This document shows positions 28,343-36,263 of a stretch of DNA of 64,000 nucleotides, in pieces. Source of the stretch: Oscillospiraceae bacterium (GTDB taxonomy: Bacteria > Bacillota > Clostridia > Oscillospirales > Oscillospiraceae); assembly GCA_018053145.1 (NCBI GenBank), contig JAGPMA010000006.1, positions 1 to 64,000 of the forward strand, given 5' to 3'. The notes below the pieces were generated by a model. The model ran no database searches, was not told the origin of the DNA, and was given only the letters and a program-made list of their open reading frames with translations. How positions within the stretch are numbered: the stretch's first letter is position 1; each line of letters opens with the position of its first letter. Made by a program: the position numbers and the translations under genes.

Positions 28343-28500
28343 CCAATGATAGCCCTCCACTTTCGTGACAGTCTGCGACATATTCTCCCGCAGCCCAGCA
28401 ACGTCCGCACAACATTGTGCTTTCGCAACTTCGGCGATGACCCCTTTCGTCTGCGTCTATAACCGCTGACTACTGATGATAATCGCGCCTCCATCATTTT
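28343..28500 (-). ncRNA. Lysine riboswitch (L-box) aptamer
   Basis: On the minus strand the leader shows the conserved L-box blocks in order: GATGGAGGCGCG, CAGTAGTCAG, GAAAGGGG, CGCCGAAG, TTGCTGG, GACTGTCA and TGGAGGGCTATC. The ends AATGAT and ATCATT close helix P1. Lysine-bound L-box RNAs normally promote termination. It precedes a complete amino-acid ABC transporter, giving lysine-repressed lysine uptake. Confidence 0.95.
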
Positions 28501-28531
28501 TTTGATAAAACCTTATGACTTATTTAATGTA

Positions 28532-28559
28532 AGTTTAACACAGAAAAAACCTTTGTCAA
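28532..28559 (-). promoter_or_regulatory. Promoter of the lysine ABC operon
   Basis: Minus strand: TTGACA (28559-28554), 16-bp spacer, TAAACT (28537-28532). The predicted start is about 25 nt before the aptamer. Between here and 28682 no gene or other feature was seen beyond a short GAAAAC/GTTTTC hairpin after the arsC-like stop. Confidence 0.75.
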
Positions 28560-28682
28560 GTAACGCAAGGAGCAATTGTGCGCAAGATAGCCTTGATAAA
28601 TCGGATTTTTTCTCAATTAGCAAGCCTTTTTTCATAACAGTCACTATTTACCGCCGAAAACTGTGCCGGTTTTCTCAAAGCT

Positions 28683-29078
28683 TCATCTCATCGAATCCGC
28701 AAGCTCCAAGATTCTGCTTTCGATTGTGCGGATCATCTCCAAAAACTCACTGTCGCTTTTGCCGGTGGGGTCGTTTAGCCCCCAATCCTCACGGCGCTTT
28801 GAGGGCAGGTATGGGCACTGTACGCCGCAGCCCATGGTAATAACCACCTCCACAGGCGGAATATCCGAAAGCAGCTTTGGGTACTGAGCAAGCTCCATAT
28901 CAATGCCGTAGAGCTTCTTGACAAGCCGCACAGCATCGGGGTTTATGCGGTCTTTCAGCTCCGTTCCGGCTGAAAAGCTCTCAAATACGTCGGAAGCAAA
29001 ATGCTTCCCAAGAGCTTCGGCGATCTGACTGCGGCACGAGTTGTGGGTACAGATAAATGCAACCTTGGGCTTGTCCAT
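28683..29078 (-). CDS. Arsenate reductase-like low-molecular-weight phosphatase
   Basis: 131 residues from the ATG after GGAGGC. The P-loop CTHNSCRS (C-x5-R) is at residues about 10-17. The ITMGCGVQCPYLPSKRREDWGLNDPTGK segment carries the second and third cysteines and the DP motif of thioredoxin-coupled ArsC enzymes. It reduces arsenate to arsenite, or is a related phosphatase. It follows a thioredoxin and a CcdA gene on the same strand, which would supply electrons. No ArsR or ArsB neighbours are seen. Confidence 0.88.
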   Translation of the reverse strand: MDKPKVAFICTHNSCRSQIAEALGKHFASDVFESFSAGTELKDRINPDAVRLVKKLYGIDMELAQYPKLLSDIPPVEVVITMGCGVQCPYLPSKRREDWGLNDPTGKSDSEFLEMIRTIESRILELADSMR

Positions 29079-29160
29079 ATTCAGCCTCCTTTTTTCAGCA
29101 CAGGACGGAAAAATCATCTTTGTCTGAAGTGTTTAATCGAATGTTGATATTTACCTGTCG

Positions 29161-29850
29161 TCAAAATCCTAGATAGAACATATAAAGACCGATTGACAGA
29201 ATCAGCGCTCCCATAGTAATTCGCAGAACGCTGCTTAATTTGCCGTACTTCTCGCTCGCTGTCAGCCTTCGCACAAAGCCAATGGATGTCCCAACAATAA
29301 CGGCGAGAATGCCGTGTCCTAAAGAATAGAAAAGCAGCAGCACAATCCCCCACAGAAGGTTTCCCTTGCCGGCGACTATTGCTAAAAGCGCAATAAGCAC
29401 CGGAGTTGAGCATGGCGAAGAAAACACTCCACCGAGTATTCCGGCCATAAGCGCCCCAGCGTAGCCCTTTTTGGTGTTTTTCGAAACCAGATAGCTCGAA
29501 GGAATAATCTCAAATATTTCCCATGTCTGTAAGGCCATAAGCACCATGAGCACACCCAGCACAACATACCACCAAGAGCTTGCCGAGCCAACAAGCTTTC
29601 CCGCAATTGATGCAACAACTCCCAAGGCCGTAAAGGTTATAGCAGTGCCCGCAGCAAAGGTTAAGGACAGACGGAAAGCGGCCTTTGTATCGCGTTGTCC
29701 TGTTCCTCCCACATATCCGATAATAAGCGGAATGCTGGAAAGCGAACAGGGCAAAAACGATGCGAGGACTCCTGCAAAAAGTGCCAAAACAGGCGCAAGC
29801 CACAGGTTAGCCGCTATTTGAGCGGAAAGGCTCTCCAAAATTTCTGTCAT
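29161..29850 (-). CDS. ccdA: CcdA-type thiol-disulfide electron transporter
   Basis: 229 residues with six or so membrane helices. The two cysteine-proline motifs of the DsbD/CcdA family are visible: FLPCSLSSIPLIIGYVGG and GGVFSSPCSTPVLIAL. It carries reducing power across the membrane from cytoplasmic thioredoxin. The start overlaps the stop of the membrane-anchored thioredoxin gene by 4 bp. Confidence 0.92.
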   Translation of the reverse strand: MTEILESLSAQIAANLWLAPVLALFAGVLASFLPCSLSSIPLIIGYVGGTGQRDTKAAFRLSLTFAAGTAITFTALGVVASIAGKLVGSASSWWYVVLGVLMVLMALQTWEIFEIIPSSYLVSKNTKKGYAGALMAGILGGVFSSPCSTPVLIALLAIVAGKGNLLWGIVLLLFYSLGHGILAVIVGTSIGFVRRLTASEKYGKLSSVLRITMGALILSIGLYMFYLGF

Positions 29851-30416
29851 GCTTCAACTCCCATATCCACGATGATTGCTCGCAGCTCATCCTCGGTTAA
29901 TCCGCCTTGATGGACAGTAAACGCGACTTCGCCGCTATCCTTGTAGTTGTAAGTGCTGAATTCGACATCAATACTCTCACTTGGCTGGTAAGGCGTACCG
30001 TCGGAATTAATAAACACCTGTGTAGGAATGACTTGAACAGGAAATTCACTCGCAATTTCACCGTGCTCATCAGTATCGACATACTTGATGATTGCCTTAC
30101 CAAGCATTTCTTCATGCATTGCGTCCAAAATCGGCGCAAAATCCTGACAAGGGCCGCACCAACCCGCGCCGAAATCGATTACTATCGGCAAGCCATAGGA
30201 TATAAGCTTTTCCATGTCGAGAGACTCCGCGTTAAGTGCAAAGTCCCCTTCCGCTTCAGGAGACTCAAGAACCTCTCCTGTGTTTGACGAAGTAACAGGC
30301 GGTGTTTCCACCTTCTCTGCATTGTTTTTGAAACCCCATATAGCAAGCACAACAAGCACAATGCAAGCAGGAACAATAATTTTGAGCAGCTTATTTTTAT
30401 TCACTTTTACACTCAA
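29847..30416 (-). CDS. Membrane-anchored thioredoxin-like protein
   Basis: 189 residues. An N-terminal membrane anchor (IVPACIVLVVLAIWGF) precedes a linker and a thioredoxin fold with VIDFGAGWCGPCQDFAPIL; the redox pair is WCGPC. The cis-proline region reads FPVQVIPTQVFINSDG. A final 40-residue extension is longer than in plain thioredoxins. Probably extracytoplasmic and kept reduced by the adjacent CcdA. Confidence 0.92.
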   Translation of the reverse strand: MSVKVNKNKLLKIIVPACIVLVVLAIWGFKNNAEKVETPPVTSSNTGEVLESPEAEGDFALNAESLDMEKLISYGLPIVIDFGAGWCGPCQDFAPILDAMHEEMLGKAIIKYVDTDEHGEIASEFPVQVIPTQVFINSDGTPYQPSESIDVEFSTYNYKDSGEVAFTVHQGGLTEDELRAIIVDMGVEA

Positions 30417-30483
30417 CCTCCAAAATATTTACGTTGCTTTCTCACCGCTGATACATTTATCAAAAAAACCTATTAATATCAGC

Positions 30484-30592
30484 ACTTGAGGCTCCAAACC
30501 ACGATTTCATAAAGAAAGCGTACTTGAAATCGCTTCTTTTGTCAAATGACTTAGTCACACTGTGATTATTTCTTTGGATAAGCACCTCAAGT
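30484..30592. other. Unassigned structured element, possible RNA
   Basis: ACTTGAGG (30484-30491) and CCTCAAGT (30585-30592) can close a domain that contains CGATTTC/GAAATCG (30502-30508 / 30526-30532). An alternative pairing AAAGAAAGCG/CGCTTCTTT competes with it. It lies between divergent genes. No known RNA family was recognised and the sense strand is unclear. Confidence 0.35.
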
Positions 30593-30668
30593 CCTCCTTG
30601 CTTATTGCTTTTCCGCTTATTAGGCATTATAATTTTCGCAAAAGAGCAGCTTAGGAGGATGATTTGCA

Positions 30669-31283
30669 ATGATTACCTCAGAAATGTTGTTATCAGCCGA
30701 AAAGGCCGATTTGCCTGCACTTTCCAAAGAACTTGAAGCAAGCGATTTGGGCACGTTTGTCAGCTGGCTTTCCGAAAAAGACGATGATATTCGTTATCGC
30801 AGCCTGCTTGTTTTGCAAAGCAGCGCAAAGGATTCCAACGTCCTGTACAAATACTGGGATATCTTTAGAGAAAAATTAAAAAGTGATAATTCCTATCAGC
30901 GCAGCATTGGTCTAATGCTGATTGCCGCAAATGTCAAATGGGATGAGTCCAACAAATTTGAGGATACCTTCAACGAATTCTGCGCACTACTAAATGACGA
31001 GAAGCCGATTACTGTTAGGCAATTCATTCAGTCTTTTGAGCTTATCGTTCCATATAAGCCGATATTAAGTCAGAAAATCGCGGAAATTCTTATGAAATAT
31101 GACATTCTAAGCGCGAAAGAAACCATGCGAAAGCTCTTTCTACTCGATATAATTAACATCCTTCTTCTAATAAGAAAGCAAGGAAAAACAGACGAAATTG
31201 AAAAATACATTTCAGACGCTCTTCTTGGCGGCATACTAGACAGCAAGTCAAAAAAGGCAATTCAAGCTCAGCTGTTATCATAA
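30669..31283 (+). CDS. HEAT-repeat-like helical protein of unknown function
   Basis: 204 residues, fully helical by inspection, without signal or membrane segment. Repeated helix pairs such as LGTFVSWLSEKDDDIRYRSLLVLQSSAKD and WDIFREKLKSDNSYQRSIGLMLIAANVKWD resemble HEAT/armadillo repeats, a protein-binding scaffold. AGGAGG precedes the ATG. First gene of a plus-strand run of four ending with a ferredoxin-flavodoxin protein. I do not recognise the family. Confidence 0.75.
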   Translation: MITSEMLLSAEKADLPALSKELEASDLGTFVSWLSEKDDDIRYRSLLVLQSSAKDSNVLYKYWDIFREKLKSDNSYQRSIGLMLIAANVKWDESNKFEDTFNEFCALLNDEKPITVRQFIQSFELIVPYKPILSQKIAEILMKYDILSAKETMRKLFLLDIINILLLIRKQGKTDEIEKYISDALLGGILDSKSKKAIQAQLLS

Positions 31284-31343
31284 CCTAACCCGAAAATCGG
31301 GTTGCGTCATGTCCTTTCCAAATGTATTTTCGGGAGGTAGCCG

Positions 31344-32228
31344 ATGAATTTTGTCCCCGCGAAAACAATTGTCTCCGGATACGCCGAACACAATATGTGG
31401 TTTGGCTGCAACTACAACATGAACATTTACAAGGGCTGCTGCCACGGCTGCATCTATTGCGACAGCCGCAGTGAATGCTACGGAGTTGAAAACTTTGACG
31501 AGGTCAGAGCTAAGGATAACGCCCTTGAATTAATTGAGCGTGAGCTCAAAGCAAAGCGGCGAAAGGGTGTAATCGGCACAGGTGCAATGAGTGACCCCTA
31601 CAATCCCTTCGAAAAAGAACACCGTCTCACAAGAGGCGCTCTGGAGCTAATAAACCGCTATGGCTTCGGCGTTGCCATCGCTACAAAAAGTGATTTAATT
31701 CTTCGTGATGTTGATATTTTAAAAGAAATCTCAAGGCATTCGCCTGTCCTTGTAAAAATCACAATTACCTGTGCATCTGATGAATTGTGCAGAAAAATCG
31801 AGCCTCGTGTTGCGCTTTCATCAAAAAGATTCGAAGCCATAGGTGAATTATCAAAAGCCGGAATAAAGGCTGGCGTTCTGCTTATGCCGGTGTTGCCGTT
31901 TATCGAAGACAACGAGGAAAACATTCGCGGAATAATCAACCTAGCGCGCAAAAATGGGGCCGCCTTCATCTACCCTGCCTTTGGAGTAACCTTAAGGCAA
32001 AATCAGCGTGATTGGTTTTTCGCTCAACTGGATGAGCTTTTCCCCTCTGTCAAAGAGAAATACGTCGAAAGCTTCGGCTCTGCCTATGAATGCCGCAGCC
32101 CAAACAGCAAAAAGCTTTGGTCCGTATTTCAACGCGAATGCGATGAAGCCGGTATAATTTATAGGATGAACGATATTATTGACGCATATAAAAAGGGTTA
32201 TGGTGCTGAGCAGCTCTCGCTGTTTTAA
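31344..32228 (+). CDS. SPL-family radical SAM protein
   Basis: 294 residues. The radical SAM cluster motif is C-x3-C-x2-C within YKGCCHGCIYCDSRSECYGVENFDEVRAKDN. The following text (GTGAMSDPYNPFEKEHRLTRGALELI and VKITITCASDELCRKIEPRVALSSKR) matches Rv2578c/spore-photoproduct-lyase-like proteins of unknown substrate. It has no helix-turn-helix and is shorter than true SplB, so DNA photoproduct repair is not assured. GGGAGG precedes the ATG. Confidence 0.88.
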   Translation: MNFVPAKTIVSGYAEHNMWFGCNYNMNIYKGCCHGCIYCDSRSECYGVENFDEVRAKDNALELIERELKAKRRKGVIGTGAMSDPYNPFEKEHRLTRGALELINRYGFGVAIATKSDLILRDVDILKEISRHSPVLVKITITCASDELCRKIEPRVALSSKRFEAIGELSKAGIKAGVLLMPVLPFIEDNEENIRGIINLARKNGAAFIYPAFGVTLRQNQRDWFFAQLDELFPSVKEKYVESFGSAYECRSPNSKKLWSVFQRECDEAGIIYRMNDIIDAYKKGYGAEQLSLF

Positions 32229-32258
32229 ATATCTTGTCGTATCATATGGAGGGTTGAG

Positions 32259-32927
32259 ATGAAGTATTCGGCGGACTTGGGAAAGCTTAAACTTGAAGAA
32301 TATCAAGAGTTATTGAAAAGCCAAAATCTTCTTCCAGGGAGAAAGCTGCTTCAACTGAATTTGGATGCTACTTTTTTCAAAATTAAAGACGCAGAAATTA
32401 ATAACTTGGATGAACTGGCTAAGGCAATCTCAGCTCCATCAAAGCTTAAGGCTTTCTCCAAGAAAGCGGAAATAGCCGAAAAATACCTAGTGCTTCTCAA
32501 GCGCGAACTAGGTTCTTTGCAACCGAAACCGATAAGTCTGAAGGATTTCTCGAGAATTCCTGTTGACATCATTGAAGATCTCAACAAAACAGGTATTAAA
32601 ACATCAAAGGATTTCTATGAATTGTTCACTTCATCTGACAACAGCAAACTGCTTATAGAAGCACATTCTCTTTCGGCAGACACGGCATACAAGCTATTCT
32701 GTCTTTGCTCTCTCTCAAGAATAAACGGTATCGGCGCTGCGGCAGCACAATGCTTTTATGATTCCGGATATCATTCAATTGACGATGTTGCTGGTGGGAA
32801 CGCCTCAGAAATGCTAAACAGACTAAACTCCGCAAACGACCAAAGCAAGTATTATAAAGCTTCTCTCGGAACAAAAGACACGCAATTTTGCATTGATTAC
32901 GCTAAAATGCAGAAACTACTCTTTTGA
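32259..32927 (+). CDS. Helix-hairpin-helix-like protein of unknown function
   Basis: 222 residues. The C-terminal half contains SLSRINGIGAAAAQCFYDSGYHSIDDVAGGNASEMLNRLN, a helix-hairpin-helix-like repeat similar to DUF4332-type modules. A second, weaker unit (FSRIPVDIIEDLNKTGIKTSKDFYEL) precedes it. These motifs bind DNA nonspecifically or act as protein modules. GGAGGG precedes the ATG, 30 bp after the radical SAM gene, suggesting a joint function. Assignment is limited to the domain. Confidence 0.72.
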   Translation: MKYSADLGKLKLEEYQELLKSQNLLPGRKLLQLNLDATFFKIKDAEINNLDELAKAISAPSKLKAFSKKAEIAEKYLVLLKRELGSLQPKPISLKDFSRIPVDIIEDLNKTGIKTSKDFYELFTSSDNSKLLIEAHSLSADTAYKLFCLCSLSRINGIGAAAAQCFYDSGYHSIDDVAGGNASEMLNRLNSANDQSKYYKASLGTKDTQFCIDYAKMQKLLF

Positions 32928-32988
32928 TTTTTAATTTCGGCTTCACGCAACAGCGCTTCCGAATTTCGCTATATAAGAGGTATTAGAA

Positions 32989-33852
32989 ATGGATAAAAAA
33001 CTAAACATCGTCTACTTTTCAGGAACAGGTGGAACGGAAAGAGCGGCAAAATGCTTTGAATCTGAATTTAAATCAAAGGGCTATGAAACTAAGCTCTTTC
33101 ACTTAAAGGGAACTGCCTGCTTTGGGTATAACGAAAAAGCTCCGCTCCTGCTCCTTTACCCCGTCTACGAGATGAACGCGCCTGCCCACGTTTACGACTG
33201 GCTGAACAGCATTGAGCCAGTGGACAATGTTCCTACTATGGTAATTTCCGTATCCGGAGGCGGAGAAACAACCCCAAATCTGTCCTGCAGAAAAGAAGCA
33301 ATCTCTGTTCTTGAAAGCAAGGGTTACACTGTTACATATGAAAATATGCTCATAATGCCTTTAAACGTGTTTTTCCAGTTAAACCCACGAATCTCAAAGA
33401 TTATTATAGAAGCACTTCCGGCAAAGGTTAAAGCTTTTGCCGAAGAGATAGACCTCGGGGTATCACGAAGAACGACACCAAAAGCATTCAACAAGCTCCT
33501 CACCCGTTATGGGCGTCTCGAAGGGTTGAAGGTGAAAACCTGCGGCAAATCTTTTATTATCAGCAATTCCTGCATAGGCTGTGGTTGGTGCGCGAAGCAA
33601 TGTCCGACAGGCAATATTTCGATTTTAGACGAGAAGCCCAGCTTTGCCGATAAATGCAATTTCTGTCTAAGCTGCATATATGGGTGTTCCAAAAAGGCGA
33701 TAATCCCAACGAAGAACAAATTTGCTGTTATTAAGCAGGGCTATAGTCTTAAAAAATTGGAAGAACAGCCCGCTATAAGCTACGAAGAAACAAAAACACT
33801 GACGAAAGGTTGGCTATACGGCAATTTCAAAAAGTATATCAGCGGTATATAA
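32989..33852 (+). CDS. EFR1-type flavodoxin/ferredoxin fusion
   Basis: 287 residues. The N-terminal flavodoxin-like part has YFSGTGGTERAAKCF for the FMN phosphate. The C-terminal part carries two 4Fe-4S motifs, CIGCGWCAKQCPTGN and CNFCLSCIYGCSKKA (about 195-245). EFR1-family proteins are common in anaerobes and probably shuttle low-potential electrons, but their partner is unknown. It could reduce the neighbouring radical SAM enzyme. Confidence 0.88.
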   Translation: MDKKLNIVYFSGTGGTERAAKCFESEFKSKGYETKLFHLKGTACFGYNEKAPLLLLYPVYEMNAPAHVYDWLNSIEPVDNVPTMVISVSGGGETTPNLSCRKEAISVLESKGYTVTYENMLIMPLNVFFQLNPRISKIIIEALPAKVKAFAEEIDLGVSRRTTPKAFNKLLTRYGRLEGLKVKTCGKSFIISNSCIGCGWCAKQCPTGNISILDEKPSFADKCNFCLSCIYGCSKKAIIPTKNKFAVIKQGYSLKKLEEQPAISYEETKTLTKGWLYGNFKKYISGI

Positions 33853-33854
33853 TG

Positions 33855-33887
33855 TAAAAAAGTCCGGCTTTAAGCCGGACTTTTTTT
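33855..33887. terminator. Bidirectional terminator
   Basis: Hairpin AAAAAAGTCCGGCTT / AAGCCGGACTTTTTTT between convergent genes. Confidence 0.92.
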
Positions 33888-33917
33888 ATACCTGTTCAAA
33901 TCTTACAAAATGTATTT

Positions 33918-35549
33918 TCAGTCCTTGTTTCCTTTGTATTCGTGGCCGTTTTCCGTTTGTGTCAGTGCAGCCTTTACAAGTCCAAGGAAAAGAGGATGCG
34001 CCCTGTTGGGACGGCTCTTAAATTCGGGATGGTACTGACAGCCAACGAAAAAGTCGTTTTGAGGCAGCTCAATTGTTTCCACAATTCTCTTATCGGGTGA
34101 AGTACCGCCGATTACAAGTCCTTTATCAACCATAAGCTCCCTGTATTCGTTGCTGAACTCATAACGATGGCGGTGTCTTTCATGAATCAGCTCGCTGTTG
34201 TAGCATTTGCTCATTATTGTTTCAGGCACAATCTGGCAGGGATATGAGCCAAGGCGCATAGTGCCGCCCTTATCCATCTCATCGTTCTGGTCGGGCATAA
34301 AGTCGATTACCTTATACTTAGTTTCACTATCAAATTCGCCGGAATTAGCACCTTTAAGTCCGCATACATTGCGGGCAAACTCGATTACGGCAATCTGCAT
34401 TCCCAGACATATCCCAAAATAAGGGACATTATTTTCGCGCGCATATTTTGCAGCACAGATTTTGCCTTCGATTCCTCTGTTGCCAAAACCACCGGGGACG
34501 AGAATTCCGTCAACATCTGCAAAGGCGCTCTCGCAGGTGTCGCTTGAAATCGTTTCGCTGTCTACCCATTTAATTTTGACATGGGTTTGAAGCTCATATC
34601 CCGCATGGCGAAGAGCCTCGGCAACGGAGAGATACGCATCGTGCAGACGCACATATTTGCCGACTATTGCAATTGTAATTTCTCTGCTGCGGCTCTTAAT
34701 GCGGTCAATCATCTCCCTCCACTCCTTCATGTTGGGAGCCGGGGCATTTATGTTGAGTTCACGGCATACAACGTCAGAAAAACCGTTTTTCTCAAGCATT
34801 AGCGGTGCCTCATACAACACCGGAATAGTCATATTTTCGATTACGCAATCAGCCTTCACATTGCAAAACATTGAAATTTTGCGGAAAATATCTTCTTCAA
34901 GCGGCTGGTCACAACGAAGGACAATAATGTTCGGATTAATGCCCATGCCTTGAAGCTCTTTGACCGAGTGCTGAGTGGGCTTTGATTTGTGCTCGTCCGA
35001 GCCGCGCAGGAACGGAACCAGCGTAACATGGATAAAGAGAGCGTTTTCACGTCCCTCTTCTAAAGCTATCTGGCGTATAGCTTCAAGAAAAGGTTGGCTT
35101 TCGATGTCGCCTGTTGTCCCGCCGACTTCGGTTATAACCACATCCGCATTTGTCTTTCTGCCTACACTGTATATGAATTGTTTGATTTCGTTGGTAATAT
35201 GAGGGATAACCTGGACAGTTTCGCCCAAATATTCTCCCCTGCGTTCCTTATTAAGTACGTTCCAGTAAACCTTTCCTGTGGTAAGGTTCGAAAACTTGTT
35301 CAGATCCTCGTCGATGAAGCGCTCATAATGTCCAAGGTCAAGGTCAGTTTCTGCTCCATCCTCAGTGACATATACTTCTCCGTGCTGATATGGACTCATC
35401 GTACCAGGGTCGACATTTATATAAGGATCGAGCTTTTGTGCCGCGACCTTAAGTCCCCTTGCTTTAAGAAGTCTGCCCAGAGACGCGGCGGTAATGCCCT
35501 TGCCCAAGCCTGACACAACACCGCCGGTTACAAAAATGTACTTACTCAT
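33918..35549 (-). CDS. pyrG: CTP synthase
   Basis: 543 residues from the ATG encoding [23 protein letters not shown]. The amidoligase domain includes [39 protein letters not shown]. The glutaminase domain has catalytic cysteine in YFGICLGMQ and the late histidine and glutamate in [12 protein letters not shown]. It makes CTP from UTP with glutamine nitrogen. It sits 92 bp downstream of the ANTAR gene on the same strand, so read-through from the nitrogen operon is possible. GGGAG precedes this ATG. Confidence 0.97.
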   Translation of the reverse strand: MSKYIFVTGGVVSGLGKGITAASLGRLLKARGLKVAAQKLDPYINVDPGTMSPYQHGEVYVTEDGAETDLDLGHYERFIDEDLNKFSNLTTGKVYWNVLNKERRGEYLGETVQVIPHITNEIKQFIYSVGRKTNADVVITEVGGTTGDIESQPFLEAIRQIALEEGRENALFIHVTLVPFLRGSDEHKSKPTQHSVKELQGMGINPNIIVLRCDQPLEEDIFRKISMFCNVKADCVIENMTIPVLYEAPLMLEKNGFSDVVCRELNINAPAPNMKEWREMIDRIKSRSREITIAIVGKYVRLHDAYLSVAEALRHAGYELQTHVKIKWVDSETISSDTCESAFADVDGILVPGGFGNRGIEGKICAAKYARENNVPYFGICLGMQIAVIEFARNVCGLKGANSGEFDSETKYKVIDFMPDQNDEMDKGGTMRLGSYPCQIVPETIMSKCYNSELIHERHRHRYEFSNEYRELMVDKGLVIGGTSPDKRIVETIELPQNDFFVGCQYHPEFKSRPNRAHPLFLGLVKAALTQTENGHEYKGNKD

Positions 35550-35563
35550 ACTTTCTCCCTTTT

Positions 35564-35641
35564 CAAACAACACAAGCGGCCCCTCTCGCCGCCGTTGTTT
35601 GTATTTATTTTTTAGAAGTCCTTTATAATAAAAGGACTTCT
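35564..35641 (-). promoter_or_regulatory. Two hairpins between ANTAR gene and pyrG
   Basis: On the minus strand, hairpin one is AGAAGTCC/GGACTTCT (35641-35613), directly after the ANTAR stop. Hairpin two is CAAACAAC/GTTGTTTG (35601-35564) with an inner GCGGC/GCCGC. Neither is followed by a T tract, so they are not ordinary terminators. They may be mRNA-processing or stability elements, or a pyrG leader. I see no CTP-sensing pyrG attenuator of the Bacillus type. Confidence 0.5.
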
Positions 35642-36229
35642 CTATTTCCCATAAGTTTTCAGAATGTTTACAGCAATTTCGCCCTTTGGCAGCCGCATGT
35701 CCATTGCCTGTTTTTCAATGTAGTGGTGTGCCTGCTCCTCTGTCATTCCGAGTGATTCGATAAGCGCCCATTTTGCCCTATTGACAATTCGGATTTCACT
35801 CATCTTAGCGCTAAGACTTTTGTTTTTCTTATCCATGGTGCGAAGTCTTGCGCGGGTTGCATATGCGAGCGTCATGGCCGTGTACAAGGTCGTTTTATTA
35901 AGCGGCTTGGATATTGTCATAACGCCATAGCCTTCGACCTTACTGGCCACCTCTCCGTGGAGGTCGCTGGCAACAAGCAGAAGCACCGCCGCAGAGCTGT
36001 CCTGAACCAGATCCAAAGCGAAATCTGAGCCAAATTCATCTCCGAGCGGAGTGTTTATCACTATAATATCGTAATCAAAAGAAATAAGCGTACGCTTTGC
36101 CTCATTGCAGCTTGAAGCCGATACGATTGGGTTAAATGTGTTTGAAGGCAAAAGCTCATTGAATAAGTCAGTTATTTTTTGTGATGCAGATACAACTAAC
36201 ACGCTGTATTGCGCCCTGTCGCTTAACAT
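35642..36229 (-). CDS. ANTAR-domain RNA-binding antiterminator with degenerate receiver (NitR-like)
   Basis: 195 residues. The N-terminal receiver-like domain lacks the acidic pair (VLVVSASQ) and has asparagine at the phosphorylation position (DIIVINTP, Asn59), so phosphorylation is unlikely. The C-terminal ANTAR domain (about 140-195) reads [43 protein letters not shown] proteins bind hexaloop RNA hairpins and prevent terminator formation. A similar regulator, NitR, has been described beside glnA in Clostridium saccharobutylicum. Last gene of the glutamate-synthase operon; its likely targets are the leaders at 42511-42561, 42717-42768 and 44998-45041. Confidence 0.92.
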   Translation of the reverse strand: MLSDRAQYSVLVVSASQKITDLFNELLPSNTFNPIVSASSCNEAKRTLISFDYDIIVINTPLGDEFGSDFALDLVQDSSAAVLLLVASDLHGEVASKVEGYGVMTISKPLNKTTLYTAMTLAYATRARLRTMDKKNKSLSAKMSEIRIVNRAKWALIESLGMTEEQAHHYIEKQAMDMRLPKGEIAVNILKTYGK

Positions 36230-36263
36230 TTCAGCCTCCCCCTTCGATGCGAATCAAGATTTC

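Noticed and set aside
30460..30669. A 69-codon minus-strand reading frame across the structured element, starting at the HEAT gene start
   Set aside because: No convincing ribosome-binding site or family match, and it coincides with inverted repeats.
35564..35641. Bacillus-type CTP-sensing attenuator of pyrG
   Set aside because: No T tract follows the hairpins and the special initially transcribed sequence is not seen.
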